Assembly: GCF_008364765.1 (NCBI RefSeq)
Contig: NZ_VTUY01000004.1
Span: 248,001 to 312,000, forward strand
Source of the DNA: Bacillus sp. CH30_1T
GTDB taxonomy: Bacteria > Bacillota > Bacilli > Bacillales > Bacillaceae_B
Direction of reading: 5' to 3'
DNA length: 64,000 bases
The notes under the pieces were generated by a model that made no database searches, was not told where the DNA came from, and was given only the letters and a program-made list of their open reading frames with translations. The position numbers and the translations under genes were made by a program. Positions 8,260 through 18,492 of the stretch are shown here, one piece after another. The stretch's first letter is position 1. Every line of letters begins with the position of its first letter.

Positions 8260-9612
8260 ATGGTGAAAGCAGGTCAATCTCAGGATGTATGGTTAAGGAA
8301 TGATGAAAAGCTCATTTGGCATTCCATGAAACCATACAATCCCGATGGAACAATGGTCGTAACAGAGTCTGGTGGGTCCTGGATTACAGATAAGGATGGT
8401 CAAAAATTTCTGGATGGCATGGCAGGGCTATGGTGCGTAAACGTAGGATATGGTCGAGAGGAATTAGCAAAGGCAGCCTATGAACAGCTTAAAAAAATGG
8501 CTTACTTTCCACTAACTCAGAGTCATCAGCCGGCTATTGAGCTTGCAGAGAAATTAAATCAATTACTTGGGGATGAATATGTCATTTTCTTTTCCAACAG
8601 CGGATCAGAAGCCAATGAAACCGCCTTTAAGATTGCCAGGCAGTATCACCAGCAAAAAGGGGAACACGGAAGGTATAAAATTTTCTCCAGATATAGAGGG
8701 TATCACGGGAATTCCATGGGGGCCCTGGCCGCAACAGGTCAGGCTCAGCGGAAATATAAGTATGAGCCTTTAGCTCCTGGATTTATCCATATCGCTCCAC
8801 CTGATAGCTATCGCGATGAAACATCGGGGGAAAGTCCACATGATCTTCCTGGAGTAAAGGCAATTGATCAAGCAATGACCTGGGAATTAAGTGAAACAGT
8901 GGCTGCGTTGATCATGGAACCGATCATCACGGGAGGTGGGATACTCGTTCCACAAGATGAATATATGAAAGCGGCGAAAGAAGTTTGTGAGAAGCATGGA
9001 GCACTTATGATTGTCGATGAAGTGATTTGTGGCTTTGGACGTACAGGCAAGCCATTTGGTTTCATGAATTATGATGTGAAGCCGGATATCATCACAATGG
9101 CAAAAGGGATTACAAGTGCGTATCTTCCGCTATCAGCAACAGCCGTGAAGCGTGAGATATATGAAGAGTTTAAAGGATCTGAGGAATATGATTACTTCCG
9201 TCATATTAATACATTCGGTGGAAACCCTGCAGCATGTGCCCTTGCTTTGAAAAACATTGAAATCATGGAGAGAGAGAAGCTTTTTGAACGCTCCGCTGAT
9301 CTTGGTGAAAAGGCATTGAACACGTTGAAAAATCATTTACAAGATCATCAATATGTTGGAGATGTTCGAGGGAAGGGTCTGTTAATTGGAATTGAAATGG
9401 TAAGTGATAGGGAAACAAAAGAACCTTTAGACGTATCGAAGGTCAATGAGGTGATTGGATACTGTAAGCGAAAAGGTGTAATCATTGGGAAAAATGGGGC
9501 TACAGTCGCTGGTTATAATAATGTGCTTACCTTATCACCACCATTAAACATAGAAGAGGAAGATCTGGATCTGTTATTATCCACAGTGATGGATGGGATC
9601 AAGCAACTTTAA
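8260..9612 (+). CDS. Class III omega-amino acid:pyruvate aminotransferase (beta-alanine type)
   Basis: A PLP-dependent aminotransferase of fold type I. The 450-aa protein shows FSNSGSEANETAFKIARQYH (cofactor phosphate region), IVDEVICGFGRTGKPFG (Asp binding the pyridine nitrogen) and the Schiff-base lysine Lys282 in MAKGITSAYLPL. The lead WHSMKPY is typical of beta-alanine/omega-amino acid:pyruvate transaminases. It begins 21 bp after mmsA behind AGGGGG and probably converts beta-alanine, the product of uracil breakdown, to malonate semialdehyde for MmsA. Exact amino donor preference is inferred from context. Confidence 0.88.
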   Translation: MVKAGQSQDVWLRNDEKLIWHSMKPYNPDGTMVVTESGGSWITDKDGQKFLDGMAGLWCVNVGYGREELAKAAYEQLKKMAYFPLTQSHQPAIELAEKLNQLLGDEYVIFFSNSGSEANETAFKIARQYHQQKGEHGRYKIFSRYRGYHGNSMGALAATGQAQRKYKYEPLAPGFIHIAPPDSYRDETSGESPHDLPGVKAIDQAMTWELSETVAALIMEPIITGGGILVPQDEYMKAAKEVCEKHGALMIVDEVICGFGRTGKPFGFMNYDVKPDIITMAKGITSAYLPLSATAVKREIYEEFKGSEEYDYFRHINTFGGNPAACALALKNIEIMEREKLFERSADLGEKALNTLKNHLQDHQYVGDVRGKGLLIGIEMVSDRETKEPLDVSKVNEVIGYCKRKGVIIGKNGATVAGYNNVLTLSPPLNIEEEDLDLLLSTVMDGIKQL

Positions 9613-9623
9613 TAATAATGACT

Positions 9624-9664
9624 GGGAAAACACCTGTTTGTTTGTGCAGGTGTTTTCCATTTTT
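9624..9664 (+). terminator. Terminator of mmsA-aminotransferase unit
   Basis: GGAAAACACCTG paired with CAGGTGTTTTCC (9625-9658) around a 10-nt loop, followed by a T-rich tract. Confidence 0.85.
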
Positions 9665-9718
9665 ATATTAAATTGAATTTTATGGTAAAATAAATGAGTA
9701 AGATCATAGGGGGAGGGG

Positions 9719-10087
9719 ATGAGCATCATTTTCAAAGGTATTGATCATATTCAGTTTGCTGCTCCAAAAGGCTGCGAAGAGGAAGCTAGAAAGTTCTTTG
9801 GTGAAGTTCTTGGTCTGAAGGAAATACCGAAACCTGAAAATCTTCAAGGGAGAGGCGGTTGCTGGTTTCAATATGGACCACAAGAAATTCATGTAGGGGT
9901 ACAAAATGATTTTGTGCCAGCAACAAAAGCACACCCGGGATTACTTGTTACAGATTTAGAAGCACTTAGAAGTAGCCTAATAGAGAAAGGTATCAGGATA
10001 AAAGAAGATACACCGATAAACGGTAGGAATCGCATCTTCGTCTCAGATCCATTTGGAAATCGAATTGAATTTCTAGAATACCATTAA
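9719..10087 (+). CDS. VOC (glyoxalase/dioxygenase) superfamily protein
   Basis: A 122-aa single-domain vicinal-oxygen-chelate protein. It opens with the typical first strand IDHIQFAAPKG, with His9 as a probable metal ligand, has GCWFQYGPQEIHVGVQ in the middle, and ends with FVSDPFGNRIEFLEYH, the C-terminal VOC signature with the Glu ligand. Such proteins bind a divalent metal and act on small electrophiles or antibiotics; the substrate cannot be told here. It has its own AGGGGG site 3 nt before the ATG and its own terminator, so it is monocistronic. Confidence 0.85.
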   Translation: MSIIFKGIDHIQFAAPKGCEEEARKFFGEVLGLKEIPKPENLQGRGGCWFQYGPQEIHVGVQNDFVPATKAHPGLLVTDLEALRSSLIEKGIRIKEDTPINGRNRIFVSDPFGNRIEFLEYH

Positions 10088-10092
10088 TAAAG

Positions 10093-10123
10093 AATGCACC
10101 TCATGAATTAGGAGGTGCATTTT
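10093..10123. terminator. Bidirectional terminator between VOC gene and VanW gene
   Basis: AATGCACCTC/GAGGTGCATT hairpin with T on the right and A on the left. It lies between two convergent genes and can serve both. Confidence 0.8.
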
Positions 10124-10130
10124 CATAACA

Positions 10131-11057
10131 CTATTCTTGAATAAATTTTCCCACATCTTTCTCCGTAGATGATTTTTGTGAAGCGCTAGGCACCTTTCTT
10201 TTTTCCACATTGATTAGATCGGAAGAATAAATCGAAGTGATAACTTGCCCGCCAATTACTTTTGCACGGATGAGCAGTGGCTGGTTATATGCGTTTCTAA
10301 AAGTGAAGTCGGGTCCATACCAGCTAACTGTAGCATCTCTGCCCATAGGCACGTAAGGAACCCTCTTTGAATGATGATACCGTTCTAATATTTTTACACC
10401 TGCCTGGTCGACGGCATTAAATAAAGTGGATGATACCTGACAAATCCCACCCCCTATATCTTCTGAAAGTTCCCCTTTTACAATCACGGGGGCTTTTTTA
10501 TATCCTTTTTCTTTCGTTCTTCTTCCTACCACACCATTAAAGGAGAACACTTCTCCAGGGAACACAACCGTATTATTGATCTTTTCGGTAGCTAGAACTA
10601 TATTTTGAGTCCGTTCCTCATTATGCTTATTGAAATATGTGACGTATCTTCCAATAAGCTGTGTTCGGATGTGCGCAAGGATCTCACTATCGACTTTGGG
10701 ATGTAATGTCATAAGGGGTGCTTCCGTATTGATTGACCCTCTAGAAAAGAAGAAGGAATGAACCAGCTCACGAAATCTCCGTTCATTAAGTTTGTAACCG
10801 GCTCTTTCTGAAATAATTTGATTATTCTCATTGATATAAGCATTCTGAGGAGGAGTATAGACCCGATTTTGCACTTCTGAAACTAATTCCTCATATTGCT
10901 TTTCGTCCATTATTGGTTCATCTACCAATGGTGTATTCAATGAATTTCGTTCTATAGAAATTGGCGCATGATTTTGAAATTGAATATGTAATTGATCTTG
11001 ACCATTCATCACAGGAAACAGTAAAAGACCAATTGTACTAATTTTAATCAAGAGCAT
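10131..11057 (-). CDS. Exported VanW-family protein
   Basis: A 308-aa protein with an N-terminal hydrophobic segment (LLIKISTIGLLLFPVMNG), so exported or membrane-anchored. A VanW domain fills the C-terminal half: NTVVFPGEVFSFNGVVGRRT, then GGGICQVSSTLFNAVDQAG, then RDATVSWYGPDFTFRN. VanW domains occur in vancomycin-resistance accessory proteins and in B. subtilis YoaR; their biochemical role is not established. The start at 11057 is chosen because AAGGAAGGG lies 5 nt before it; an upstream ATG at 11075 precedes that site. The gene is divergent from the next secreted protein gene, hinting at a shared envelope role. Confidence 0.88.
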   Translation of the reverse strand: MLLIKISTIGLLLFPVMNGQDQLHIQFQNHAPISIERNSLNTPLVDEPIMDEKQYEELVSEVQNRVYTPPQNAYINENNQIISERAGYKLNERRFRELVHSFFFSRGSINTEAPLMTLHPKVDSEILAHIRTQLIGRYVTYFNKHNEERTQNIVLATEKINNTVVFPGEVFSFNGVVGRRTKEKGYKKAPVIVKGELSEDIGGGICQVSSTLFNAVDQAGVKILERYHHSKRVPYVPMGRDATVSWYGPDFTFRNAYNQPLLIRAKVIGGQVITSIYSSDLINVEKRKVPSASQKSSTEKDVGKFIQE

Positions 11058-11186
11058 GTGAACCCTTCCTTTCATATGTAGTATCGGTGGAAAAGGCTTC
11101 TTTCATGTTAAATCCTAATTGCCAAAAATTGATGGTTATGTATTTACAGCTGTGATTAGAAACTAAGGAAAAAAAGAGGTCTTTAC

Positions 11187-12005
11187 ATGCTTTATTTATT
11201 CAGGTTCATGATGGTTGTGTCTTTACTTTTTGCCTGCAGTGCTAAACCTGCAGGGGCAATACCTAGCTTTACTGTAGAAATACTTCCGTGGGATCAAGTG
11301 GAAGATATCATTCCTATACAATCGTATTTTACGATCATTGATGTAGAATCCGGCCTTTCTTTCAAGGTACAAAGAAGAGCGGGAAGCAAGCATGCGGATG
11401 TACAACCAGTTACAGAAAAAGACACGAAAATCATGAAATCCATCTATGGAGGAAAATGGAGTTGGGACCGTCGTGCAATACTCGTATTAGTTGATGATCA
11501 ATTAATATCTGCCTCAATGAACGGGATGCCGCACGGAGCAGGTGCTCTCCAAAATAATTTTTCGGGACATTTCTGCGTACATTTTTATGGAAGTACAACC
11601 CATAAAACGCCAACGCCTGATTTAGCCCATAAGATCATGATTTTAAAAGCAGGCGGCAAACTGGATGAGTTTCTATACAAATTAGACCCCCATGAGTTGA
11701 TCAGCGTTATGGAGATTGCTGTCAATCAGCATGATGAAAAGCTAATTTCACAAGTGATGTTTGGAAGTAATGGATCCTTGAAGGAAACCCTTATGAGAAT
11801 GAAACATATAGATGTTATTCAAAGTTCGAAACTTCCTGTAGAGGATTCGCCTGCACTTGTTGGGATGAAGCTCAAGGTTAGAGTGAAATGGATGCGTTCC
11901 AATCAATCTCAAGAAGAAAATAACGTTCAATTCATCATTCGGAAAAATTCGCTTGAAGATCAATGGAAAATAGACGGTCATGCATTTCTTGAAGATATGG
12001 AATAA
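11187..12005 (+). CDS. Secreted protein of unknown function with an H-x-C motif
   Basis: I do not recognise a named family. The 272-aa product has a signal peptide (LYLFRFMMVVSLLFACSAKP; the Cys could be a lipid site, though the signal-peptidase I site after AGA is also possible). A central globular part contains FTIIDVESGLSFKVQRRAGS, HADVQPVTEKDTKIMK, and a striking MPHGAGALQNNFSGHFCVHF segment (about residues 116-135). The H-G ... S-G-H-x-C arrangement resembles the catalytic H...SHGC signature of L,D-transpeptidases. No other YkuD features are evident. It is divergent from the VanW gene. Confidence 0.75.
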   Translation: MLYLFRFMMVVSLLFACSAKPAGAIPSFTVEILPWDQVEDIIPIQSYFTIIDVESGLSFKVQRRAGSKHADVQPVTEKDTKIMKSIYGGKWSWDRRAILVLVDDQLISASMNGMPHGAGALQNNFSGHFCVHFYGSTTHKTPTPDLAHKIMILKAGGKLDEFLYKLDPHELISVMEIAVNQHDEKLISQVMFGSNGSLKETLMRMKHIDVIQSSKLPVEDSPALVGMKLKVRVKWMRSNQSQEENNVQFIIRKNSLEDQWKIDGHAFLEDME

Positions 12006-12065
12006 GGGGCAATTCAGATACATTAATATACACTATTTCCCTCCAGTGGATGAATTCTTATTCTT

Positions 12066-12079
12066 TATGAGCGTTTTCA
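12066..12079. promoter_or_regulatory. Possible CcpA (cre-like) site
   Basis: TATGAGCGTTTTCA is one base from the relaxed cre consensus TGWNANCGNTNWCA when read on the minus strand. It lies 54 bp before the DedA-family gene. Weak without a genome-wide background. Confidence 0.25.
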
Positions 12080-12132
12080 AAATGCAAAATAGGGAAAAGG
12101 GTATATAAATAAAACGTGGAGGGAACACACCG

Positions 12133-12753
12133 ATGTTTGATTTTGTAATAAATTTAATTAAGGAACTTGGAATGTGGGGATTATTCGCTGGAAATGCAAT
12201 TGAAGCGTCATCCTTGCCATTTCCGGGAGCCCTCGTGACGCTGACATATGGTTACCTTTTAGATCCATCTTGGACGAAGCTGATCATTTTAGCATTAACA
12301 AGCAGTTTGGTTTATACATTATGTAGTTATATCCCTTATGGAATAGGAAATAAATTAAAAGATAAAATCAAAGAAAAAACCAGCTCGAAGAAAATGGCTA
12401 AAGGTCAGAAATGGTTTCGGAAATGTGGATTATGGAGTATTGCCATCACGAGACCGCTTGGCATTGGTAACTATATTTCTTATGTTGCAGGTATTAGTAA
12501 AGTGAACAAATGGACATTTGGAGGATTAACGTTCATCGGAATCTTTCCAATTATCCTCACGATGTTAATAGTCGGCAAGAATGGAAATCTCAAATATGTA
12601 CAGTCTTTGATGAGTAACATACAAACCTACATTCTCACTGGAGGGGCTATACTGTTGATTGGTTTCTTATCATATAAATACTTTTTAAAGTTTAAGCCAA
12701 AAAACACCAGCTGTTTGGAGGATGAGTCAAGTATAGCAAAACAATCCGAATAA
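12133..12753 (+). CDS. DedA/VTT-family membrane protein
   Basis: A 206-aa integral membrane protein with about five hydrophobic segments. The family signature runs LFAGNAIEASSLPFPGALVT near the N-terminus, and the central re-entrant region is RPLGIGNYISYVAGISKVNK (compare F..R..P..R...... .AG in DedA proteins). DedA/VTT proteins act in lipid-carrier (undecaprenyl phosphate) or phospholipid flipping and membrane homeostasis. GGAGGG precedes the ATG. The gene sits alone, ahead of mutS, with its own terminator. Confidence 0.85.
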   Translation: MFDFVINLIKELGMWGLFAGNAIEASSLPFPGALVTLTYGYLLDPSWTKLIILALTSSLVYTLCSYIPYGIGNKLKDKIKEKTSSKKMAKGQKWFRKCGLWSIAITRPLGIGNYISYVAGISKVNKWTFGGLTFIGIFPIILTMLIVGKNGNLKYVQSLMSNIQTYILTGGAILLIGFLSYKYFLKFKPKNTSCLEDESSIAKQSE

Positions 12754-12764
12754 ACAAGACATCG

Positions 12765-12796
12765 ATTCGCTCCTCATTCGGGAAGCGGATTTTTTT
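12765..12796 (+). terminator. Probable terminator of the DedA gene
   Basis: ATTCGCT/AGCGGAT stem (one T-G pair) with a 12-nt loop, followed by seven T. Confidence 0.6.
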
Positions 12797-12937
12797 ATGA
12801 GGAAAGGAGATGTACACACTAATTTTGAGTTGAACAGATCCGGTTTCCTCAATCTACTACATGCTCCATCCCTTTCACGTGTGATATAATGAATAGTCGA
12901 GATTAGTAGATTTACTTGGAAAGGTTTGAATGAAACC

Positions 12938-15568
12938 ATGACACAATATACTCCAATGATAAAACAATACTTACAAGTAAAGGCAGAATACCAAGATGCC
13001 TTTTTATTTTTTCGTTTAGGTGATTTCTATGAAATGTTTTTTGACGACGCCATTGCCGCATCGCAGGAACTTGAAATAACGTTAACAAGCCGAGATGGGG
13101 GAGGGAAGGAACGTATTCCCATGTGTGGTGTTCCCTATCACTCTGCTCCTAACTACATAGAGCAGCTCATCGATAAAGGCTTTAAAGTAGCGATTTGTGA
13201 ACAAACCGAAGATCCGAAACAAGCTAAGGGAGTTGTGCGGAGAGAAGTTGTTCAGCTCATTACACCCGGTACGGTTATGGATGGAAAAGGCCTGAATGAC
13301 AAAGAGAACAACTATATTGCTGCTGTTACTGATTTTAATGATGAAACATATGGACTTTCTTATAGTGACTTAACAACAGGGGAAACAAAAGTGACTTTGG
13401 TCACAGATGGTCTTCAAGCATTGTTGAATGAATTATCTACGATTGGTGCGAAGGAAGTCGTCATCCACCCCGATCTTAATGAAACGGTACAAGGAAAGAT
13501 TAAAGAGCGAAACGATGTTACCTTGTCATATGAGAAAGGAGCTGACGGCGGAGGAGATTTTGCTCATCTCGTTGCCCCTTTGAAACAAGATAAACTAATA
13601 AAAGCTTCCTCCATCCTTTTTCACTACCTCTTCCGTACACAGAAGAGAAGCCTGGATCATTTACAAGTAGTTGAGACATATCAGCTGCATCAATTTATGA
13701 AAATGGATTACTATTCAAAGCGAAATCTGGAGTTGACGGAAACAATCCGATCAAAAGGAAAGAAAGGTTCGCTTCTTTGGCTATTAGATGAAACGATGAC
13801 GGCTATGGGAGCCCGGTTACTTAAGCAATGGATCGATCGACCACTTATTCATAAACAGGACATTGAAAGGCGTCAAACAGTTGTTGAAGTGCTATTGGAG
13901 CGCTTCTTTGAGAGGCAGGACCTTAGAGAAAGATTAAAGGAAGTGTATGACCTGGAGAGGCTGGCGGGACGTGTTGCGTTCGGTAATGTGAATGCACGTG
14001 ATTTGATTCAGTTGAAAAAATCACTTCAGCAAGTACCCGTGTTAATACACCTGGTGGGATCACTGGAAAATGAAGCAACCGATGATCTCGTAAAGAAACT
14101 TGATCCATGTAAAGAGCTGACAGAGCTTCTTGACCTAGCTTTAGTTGAAAACCCTCCTCTTACAATTAAAGAGGGAAGTCTGATTCGGGATGGGTATCAT
14201 GATGAGCTTGATCAATACCGTGATGCAAGTAGAAACGGGAAGTCTTGGATTGCTCAGCTCGAACGTGATGAGAGGGAAAGGACTGGAATCAGGTCCCTTA
14301 AAGTTGGATTTAACCGGGTCTTTGGCTATTATATCGAAGTAACGAGAGCGAACCTTCAACACCTGGAAGAGGACCGCTATGAAAGAAAACAAACATTAAC
14401 AAATGCGGAGCGATTCATCACCCCTGAGTTAAAGGAGAAAGAAGCGCTGATCCTTCAGGCCGATGAAAAAAGTGTGGATCTGGAATATGACCTGTTCCTT
14501 GGGATTCGTGAAAGCGTGAAAGAATTTATACCCCGCCTGCAGAAGCTCGCGAAACTCGTAAGTGAATTGGACGTTCTCCAATGCTTTGCAACGGTCAGTG
14601 AAAAGCGTCATTATAGCCGCCCTGCCTTTAATGAAGAAAGAATAATCCAGTTGAGGGACGGACGTCATCCGGTTGTCGAAAAGGTGATGGGTGCTCAGGA
14701 ATATGTTCCGAACGACTGCTATATGGATCAAGAAAAAGAAGTCTTTCTTATAACAGGACCGAATATGTCGGGGAAAAGTACCTATATGAGACAGGTGGCT
14801 TTAACGAGTATTCTTGCTCAAATTGGGTGTTATGTTCCTGCCAGTGAAGCAAACCTGCCAATCTTTGATCAAGTATTTACGCGAATTGGGGCAGCGGATG
14901 ATCTGATTTCAGGTCAAAGTACTTTCATGGTGGAGATGTTAGAGGCGAAAAATGCGATCATCAACGCGACTCAGCAAAGTTTAATATTATTTGATGAAAT
15001 TGGACGTGGTACTTCCACTTATGACGGCATGGCATTGGCCCAAGCGATAATTGAATACATTCATGAACATATAGGGGCAAAAACCTTATTCTCCACTCAC
15101 TATCATGAGCTGACGGTTCTCGAAGAAGAATTACAAAAGGTGAAAAACGTGCATGTAAGTGCCATGGAACAAAACGGAAAGCTCGTTTTCTTGCATAAAA
15201 TCAAGGAAGGAGCAGCTGACAAAAGTTATGGAATTCATGTTGCCGAGCTTGCAGAGCTACCTAAAGCCCTGATTGAAAGAGCGAACGAAATCCTGCTTGA
15301 GCTTGAGCGTAAGGATGAGCCTTCTCACTACAGAGAAGTCAGAGAAGTGGCTGTTGCGAGGGAATCAGCTGTTGAGAAACACGAACCAAATGAAGAAGAT
15401 CTTGCCCAGCTGTCCTTTTTTGCTGCTGAGAAAAAAGGGAAAAAAGAAAATCTTACTTCTAAAGAAAAGAAATGTTTAGATGAGCTTAAAAAGCTCGATA
15501 TCCTGGAGATGACTCCATTGGATGCAATGAACACCCTCTACGGCATCCAAAAAAAGTTAAAAAATTAA
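12938..15568 (+). CDS. mutS: DNA mismatch repair protein MutS
   Basis: MutS binds mispaired or looped DNA as a dimer and starts methyl-independent mismatch repair with MutL. The 876-aa protein has the mismatch-reading Phe-x-Glu motif ([12 protein letters not shown]) near residue 35, connector and lever domains, Walker [14 protein letters not shown] near residue 610, Walker [14 protein letters not shown] and the C-terminal helix-rich tail. The start follows the family N-terminus ([11 protein letters not shown]). GGAAAGG lies 13 nt upstream, longer than usual; a TTG at 12926 is in frame but lies 1 nt from that site. mutL follows after 16 bp. Confidence 0.97.
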   Translation: MTQYTPMIKQYLQVKAEYQDAFLFFRLGDFYEMFFDDAIAASQELEITLTSRDGGGKERIPMCGVPYHSAPNYIEQLIDKGFKVAICEQTEDPKQAKGVVRREVVQLITPGTVMDGKGLNDKENNYIAAVTDFNDETYGLSYSDLTTGETKVTLVTDGLQALLNELSTIGAKEVVIHPDLNETVQGKIKERNDVTLSYEKGADGGGDFAHLVAPLKQDKLIKASSILFHYLFRTQKRSLDHLQVVETYQLHQFMKMDYYSKRNLELTETIRSKGKKGSLLWLLDETMTAMGARLLKQWIDRPLIHKQDIERRQTVVEVLLERFFERQDLRERLKEVYDLERLAGRVAFGNVNARDLIQLKKSLQQVPVLIHLVGSLENEATDDLVKKLDPCKELTELLDLALVENPPLTIKEGSLIRDGYHDELDQYRDASRNGKSWIAQLERDERERTGIRSLKVGFNRVFGYYIEVTRANLQHLEEDRYERKQTLTNAERFITPELKEKEALILQADEKSVDLEYDLFLGIRESVKEFIPRLQKLAKLVSELDVLQCFATVSEKRHYSRPAFNEERIIQLRDGRHPVVEKVMGAQEYVPNDCYMDQEKEVFLITGPNMSGKSTYMRQVALTSILAQIGCYVPASEANLPIFDQVFTRIGAADDLISGQSTFMVEMLEAKNAIINATQQSLILFDEIGRGTSTYDGMALAQAIIEYIHEHIGAKTLFSTHYHELTVLEEELQKVKNVHVSAMEQNGKLVFLHKIKEGAADKSYGIHVAELAELPKALIERANEILLELERKDEPSHYREVREVAVARESAVEKHEPNEEDLAQLSFFAAEKKGKKENLTSKEKKCLDELKKLDILEMTPLDAMNTLYGIQKKLKN

Positions 15569-15584
15569 AGGAGGTGAAACTGTG

Positions 15585-17471
15585 ATGAAAATATTTCAGC
15601 TTGATGATTCGCTCTCTAATAAAATTGCCGCAGGTGAAGTTGTGGAAAGACCGGCTTCTGTCGTGAAGGAGCTCCTTGAAAACAGCATAGATGCAGGCGG
15701 ATCCGTGATTGAAATTCATATTGAAGAAGCAGGCTTGCATTCGATTCGTATCATTGATAATGGGGACGGAATCGAAGAGGATGATGTGATAACAGCTTTC
15801 AAACGACATGCAACCAGTAAAATCAAAAACGAAAATGATCTATTCCGTATCCGGACATTGGGATTTAGGGGAGAAGCCCTGCCCAGTATTGCTTCCGTTT
15901 CCCATTTTGTACTTAAAACGAGTACGGGAGATGGTCCGGGTACGTATATAGAACTTGAAGGTGGAGATATCAACTCATTTGAAAAAACGTCGTCAAGAAA
16001 AGGCACAGATATCACAGTTTCACAATTGTTCTTCAATACACCAGCACGATTAAAATACATGAAAACTATTCATACTGAGCTGGGAAACATTACTGATGTG
16101 GTGAACCGGATTGCACTGGCTCATCCTAACGTTTCAATCAAGCTTTTGCACAACGGTAAAGCTTTATTACACACCAATGGTAATGGAGATGTCCTGCAGG
16201 TTCTGGCAGCTATCTATGGGGTCGGAATAGCCAAGAAGATGGTTCCGATTGAAGTGAGCTCACTTGATTTCGAGGTTAAGGGATTTATCTCCCTCCCTGA
16301 GGTTACACGCGCTTCCAGAAATTATATTTCAACGATGATCAATGGGCGTTTTATAAAAAACTATGCTTTGGCGAAAGCAATCGGCGAGGGGTATCACACC
16401 CTTCTTCCAATTGGTCGTCACCCCATCGTCCTTCTTAGCATAGAAATGGATCCCATCCTGGTAGATGTGAATGTACATCCTTCCAAGATGGAGGTCCGCA
16501 TAAGTAAAGAAAGTGAATTAAATACATTAGTTACTGAAGGAATCAAAAGGGTGTTTAAAGGAAAAGAATTGATTCCTTCAGGATCCGTGGCACCGAAGAT
16601 TGTACAGCCGAAATCAGAGCAAACGTTTATGAATCTGGACCATTCGGCTAAAACTCAGGAGAAGGAGGAAAGGGCGGGATTCGTAGATGCGGTTCGTGAA
16701 CGGTTGCTTCCTAAAGAAGAGTTGGAAAAACTTTATGGGACAGAACCACAAAAAAGCGAATCCCACAAGGCAAAAATTCCTGTTTCAGATGAACCAGCAG
16801 TTCCGGACTTAACGCACACACTTCAGGAAGATGTGGAATTCCAGGATACAAATGTGGAAGAAGTATTCGATGAGAAAGGTCACTCTCCTAGAGTTCCTCC
16901 ACTTTACCCTGTTGGCCAAATGCACGGTGCTTATATCTTTGCCCAAAATGATCGCGGCCTATATATCATTGATCAACATGCAGCTCAAGAACGAATAAAA
17001 TATGAGTTCTTTAAAGAAAAAGTTGGGGAGGTTGCGAAAGAGCTCCAAGAACTCCTGGTCCCACTTACCCTTGAATTTTCTACAGACGAGTATATTAGAA
17101 TTAATGAATACCGGCAACTTCTGGAAGAAGTCGGTGTGTTTCTGGAAGAGTTCGGCTACAATAGCTTTATTGTCCGGGCTCATCCTCAATGGTTTCCAAA
17201 AGGGGAAGAACAGCAAACCATCGAAGATATGATCGAACAGGTGTTGAAAATGAACCGGGTTGATATCAAAAAACTCCGGGAAGAAGCGGCTATTATGATG
17301 AGTTGCAAAGGTTCAATCAAGGCGAACCATCATTTGCGCAATGAAGACATGCAAGCTTTATTGGACGAACTGAGAAGAACCAGTGACCCATTTACCTGTC
17401 CACACGGGAGACCTATTATTATCCACTATTCAACTTATGAAATGGAAAAGATGTTTAAACGAATAATGTAA
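15585..17471 (+). CDS. mutL: DNA mismatch repair endonuclease MutL
   Basis: MutL couples mismatch recognition by MutS to strand incision. The 628-aa protein has the N-terminal GHKL ATPase ([22 protein letters not shown]), a variable linker around residues 335-430, and a C-terminal domain with the metal endonuclease motif [12 protein letters not shown], plus [11 protein letters not shown] and CPHGRPI. This marks it as an endonuclease-active MutL, as expected for a species without MutH. AAAGGAGGTG overlaps the end of mutS; ATG 15585 lies 8 nt from it (GTG 15582 is also possible). Translational coupling with mutS is likely. Confidence 0.97.
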   Translation: MKIFQLDDSLSNKIAAGEVVERPASVVKELLENSIDAGGSVIEIHIEEAGLHSIRIIDNGDGIEEDDVITAFKRHATSKIKNENDLFRIRTLGFRGEALPSIASVSHFVLKTSTGDGPGTYIELEGGDINSFEKTSSRKGTDITVSQLFFNTPARLKYMKTIHTELGNITDVVNRIALAHPNVSIKLLHNGKALLHTNGNGDVLQVLAAIYGVGIAKKMVPIEVSSLDFEVKGFISLPEVTRASRNYISTMINGRFIKNYALAKAIGEGYHTLLPIGRHPIVLLSIEMDPILVDVNVHPSKMEVRISKESELNTLVTEGIKRVFKGKELIPSGSVAPKIVQPKSEQTFMNLDHSAKTQEKEERAGFVDAVRERLLPKEELEKLYGTEPQKSESHKAKIPVSDEPAVPDLTHTLQEDVEFQDTNVEEVFDEKGHSPRVPPLYPVGQMHGAYIFAQNDRGLYIIDQHAAQERIKYEFFKEKVGEVAKELQELLVPLTLEFSTDEYIRINEYRQLLEEVGVFLEEFGYNSFIVRAHPQWFPKGEEQQTIEDMIEQVLKMNRVDIKKLREEAAIMMSCKGSIKANHHLRNEDMQALLDELRRTSDPFTCPHGRPIIIHYSTYEMEKMFKRIM

Positions 17472-17476
17472 AAAGA

Positions 17477-17507
17477 GCCGATGGAATACTGCTATCCATC
17501 GGCTTTT
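17477..17507 (+). terminator. mutSL terminator
   Basis: GCCGATGG/CCATCGGC stem with an 11-nt loop followed by TTTTG. Confidence 0.85.
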
Positions 17508-17604
17508 GTCTTCATGAAAAATTCACAGTATTTCCAATTGTTGTTGAATCATAACGGGGAAAGTTGAGAAGATAATGCTGAATAGATCATTTGTAGTATC
17601 ATAA

Positions 17605-17629
17605 TGCCTCATCCAATAAAGGTGAGGCA
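17605..17629 (-). terminator. Possible terminator for the following minus-strand gene
   Basis: TGCCTCA/TGAGGCA hairpin lies just beyond the stop of the minus-strand gene at 17652. The T tract is poor, so it may be only a stabilising hairpin. Confidence 0.4.
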
Positions 17630-17651
17630 CAGGTTGTCCGATTAATAATTA

Positions 17652-18089
17652 TCATCCAGCTGTTGCAATAGCACTAAAGCTTTCAGGACCAACTCGGATT
17701 GTCCCTAAAACTGAGGCGCTTATAAATGCACTATATACTAAAGGTCCACTTTCCGGCTTAGGGGCGTTAAAGTTTGCACCAGAAAATGTAACAAGCTGAG
17801 GACCCAATACTTCAAGACTCAATTGTTGTTCCGCAGAATATACTGTTGTTAATCCTGATTGTTGTGTACCTCTAACCACAGTGATAGTTACACTAGTTGC
17901 AAGTGGAACTAACGGTAACTGCACAGCGACAGTTCCATTGAACTCGACTCTTATCTGTCCAACGGTTGCCTTTGTTACGTCCAATCCAACTATACCAAAT
18001 AAAGAATCGGTACCTACAAGGATTGGCTCAGATATACTGTTAGCCAAACTTGCATTTTGACTTGTTCTCCCATCTAGAAAAATTCCCAT
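17652..18089 (-). CDS. Beta-rich protein, possible spore-surface/exosporium-type protein
   Basis: The 145-aa product has no cysteine, no signal peptide, very few charged residues and alternating Val/Thr/Ile runs (QLPLVPLATSVTITVVRGT, LSLEVLGPQLVTFSGANF), as in beta-sandwich proteins of spore surface layers. I do not recognise a named family. The start GTG-rich leader has AGGGGGTGAG; the ATG at 18089 is 7 nt from the G run, and ATG 18092 also fits. A CATATATTA sequence about 20 bp upstream matches the -10 pattern of the late sporulation factor sigma-K, but without a good -35. The spore-surface role is inference. Confidence 0.55.
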   Translation of the reverse strand: MGIFLDGRTSQNASLANSISEPILVGTDSLFGIVGLDVTKATVGQIRVEFNGTVAVQLPLVPLATSVTITVVRGTQQSGLTTVYSAEQQLSLEVLGPQLVTFSGANFNAPKPESGPLVYSAFISASVLGTIRVGPESFSAIATAG

Positions 18090-18372
18090 CATCTCACCCC
18101 CTTTTTTCTAATCTAATATATGTTATGTAATTCTACTATTTATGACTGTGCTGGTTGATTATAAATGGAAAACTACATCCAATAGTTGTGGGTTTTTAGT
18201 ATGATTTGAGATCATGCCGTTTTGTGACAACGCTAGCAACTTTTTCGCATCTTCATTTCTTAGAAAATAGTATATATTTTAATGGTATGAATAGTGTATT
18301 TATGAAAAATTCATTATTTTAATTGGAGAAGGAACAGGGTGCTAATAAGTGTGGTGCACCTAATGAAATATA

Positions 18373-18405
18373 ATCGCTAAAGGAAATGAGGGTAGCGATT
18401 TGTTT
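18373..18405 (+). terminator. Orphan terminator-like hairpin
   Basis: Perfect 7-bp stem with a 13-nt loop followed by TTTGTTT. It may end a short untranslated RNA or attenuate the downstream methyltransferase gene. Confidence 0.4.
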
Positions 18406-18492
18406 ACAACAATAATATTATGGTAACTAATAAAATTTTCTGTTTTTAATGAAGGTGTTTTCAAACTTTTCGTTAATTATATAGTAATAGAT

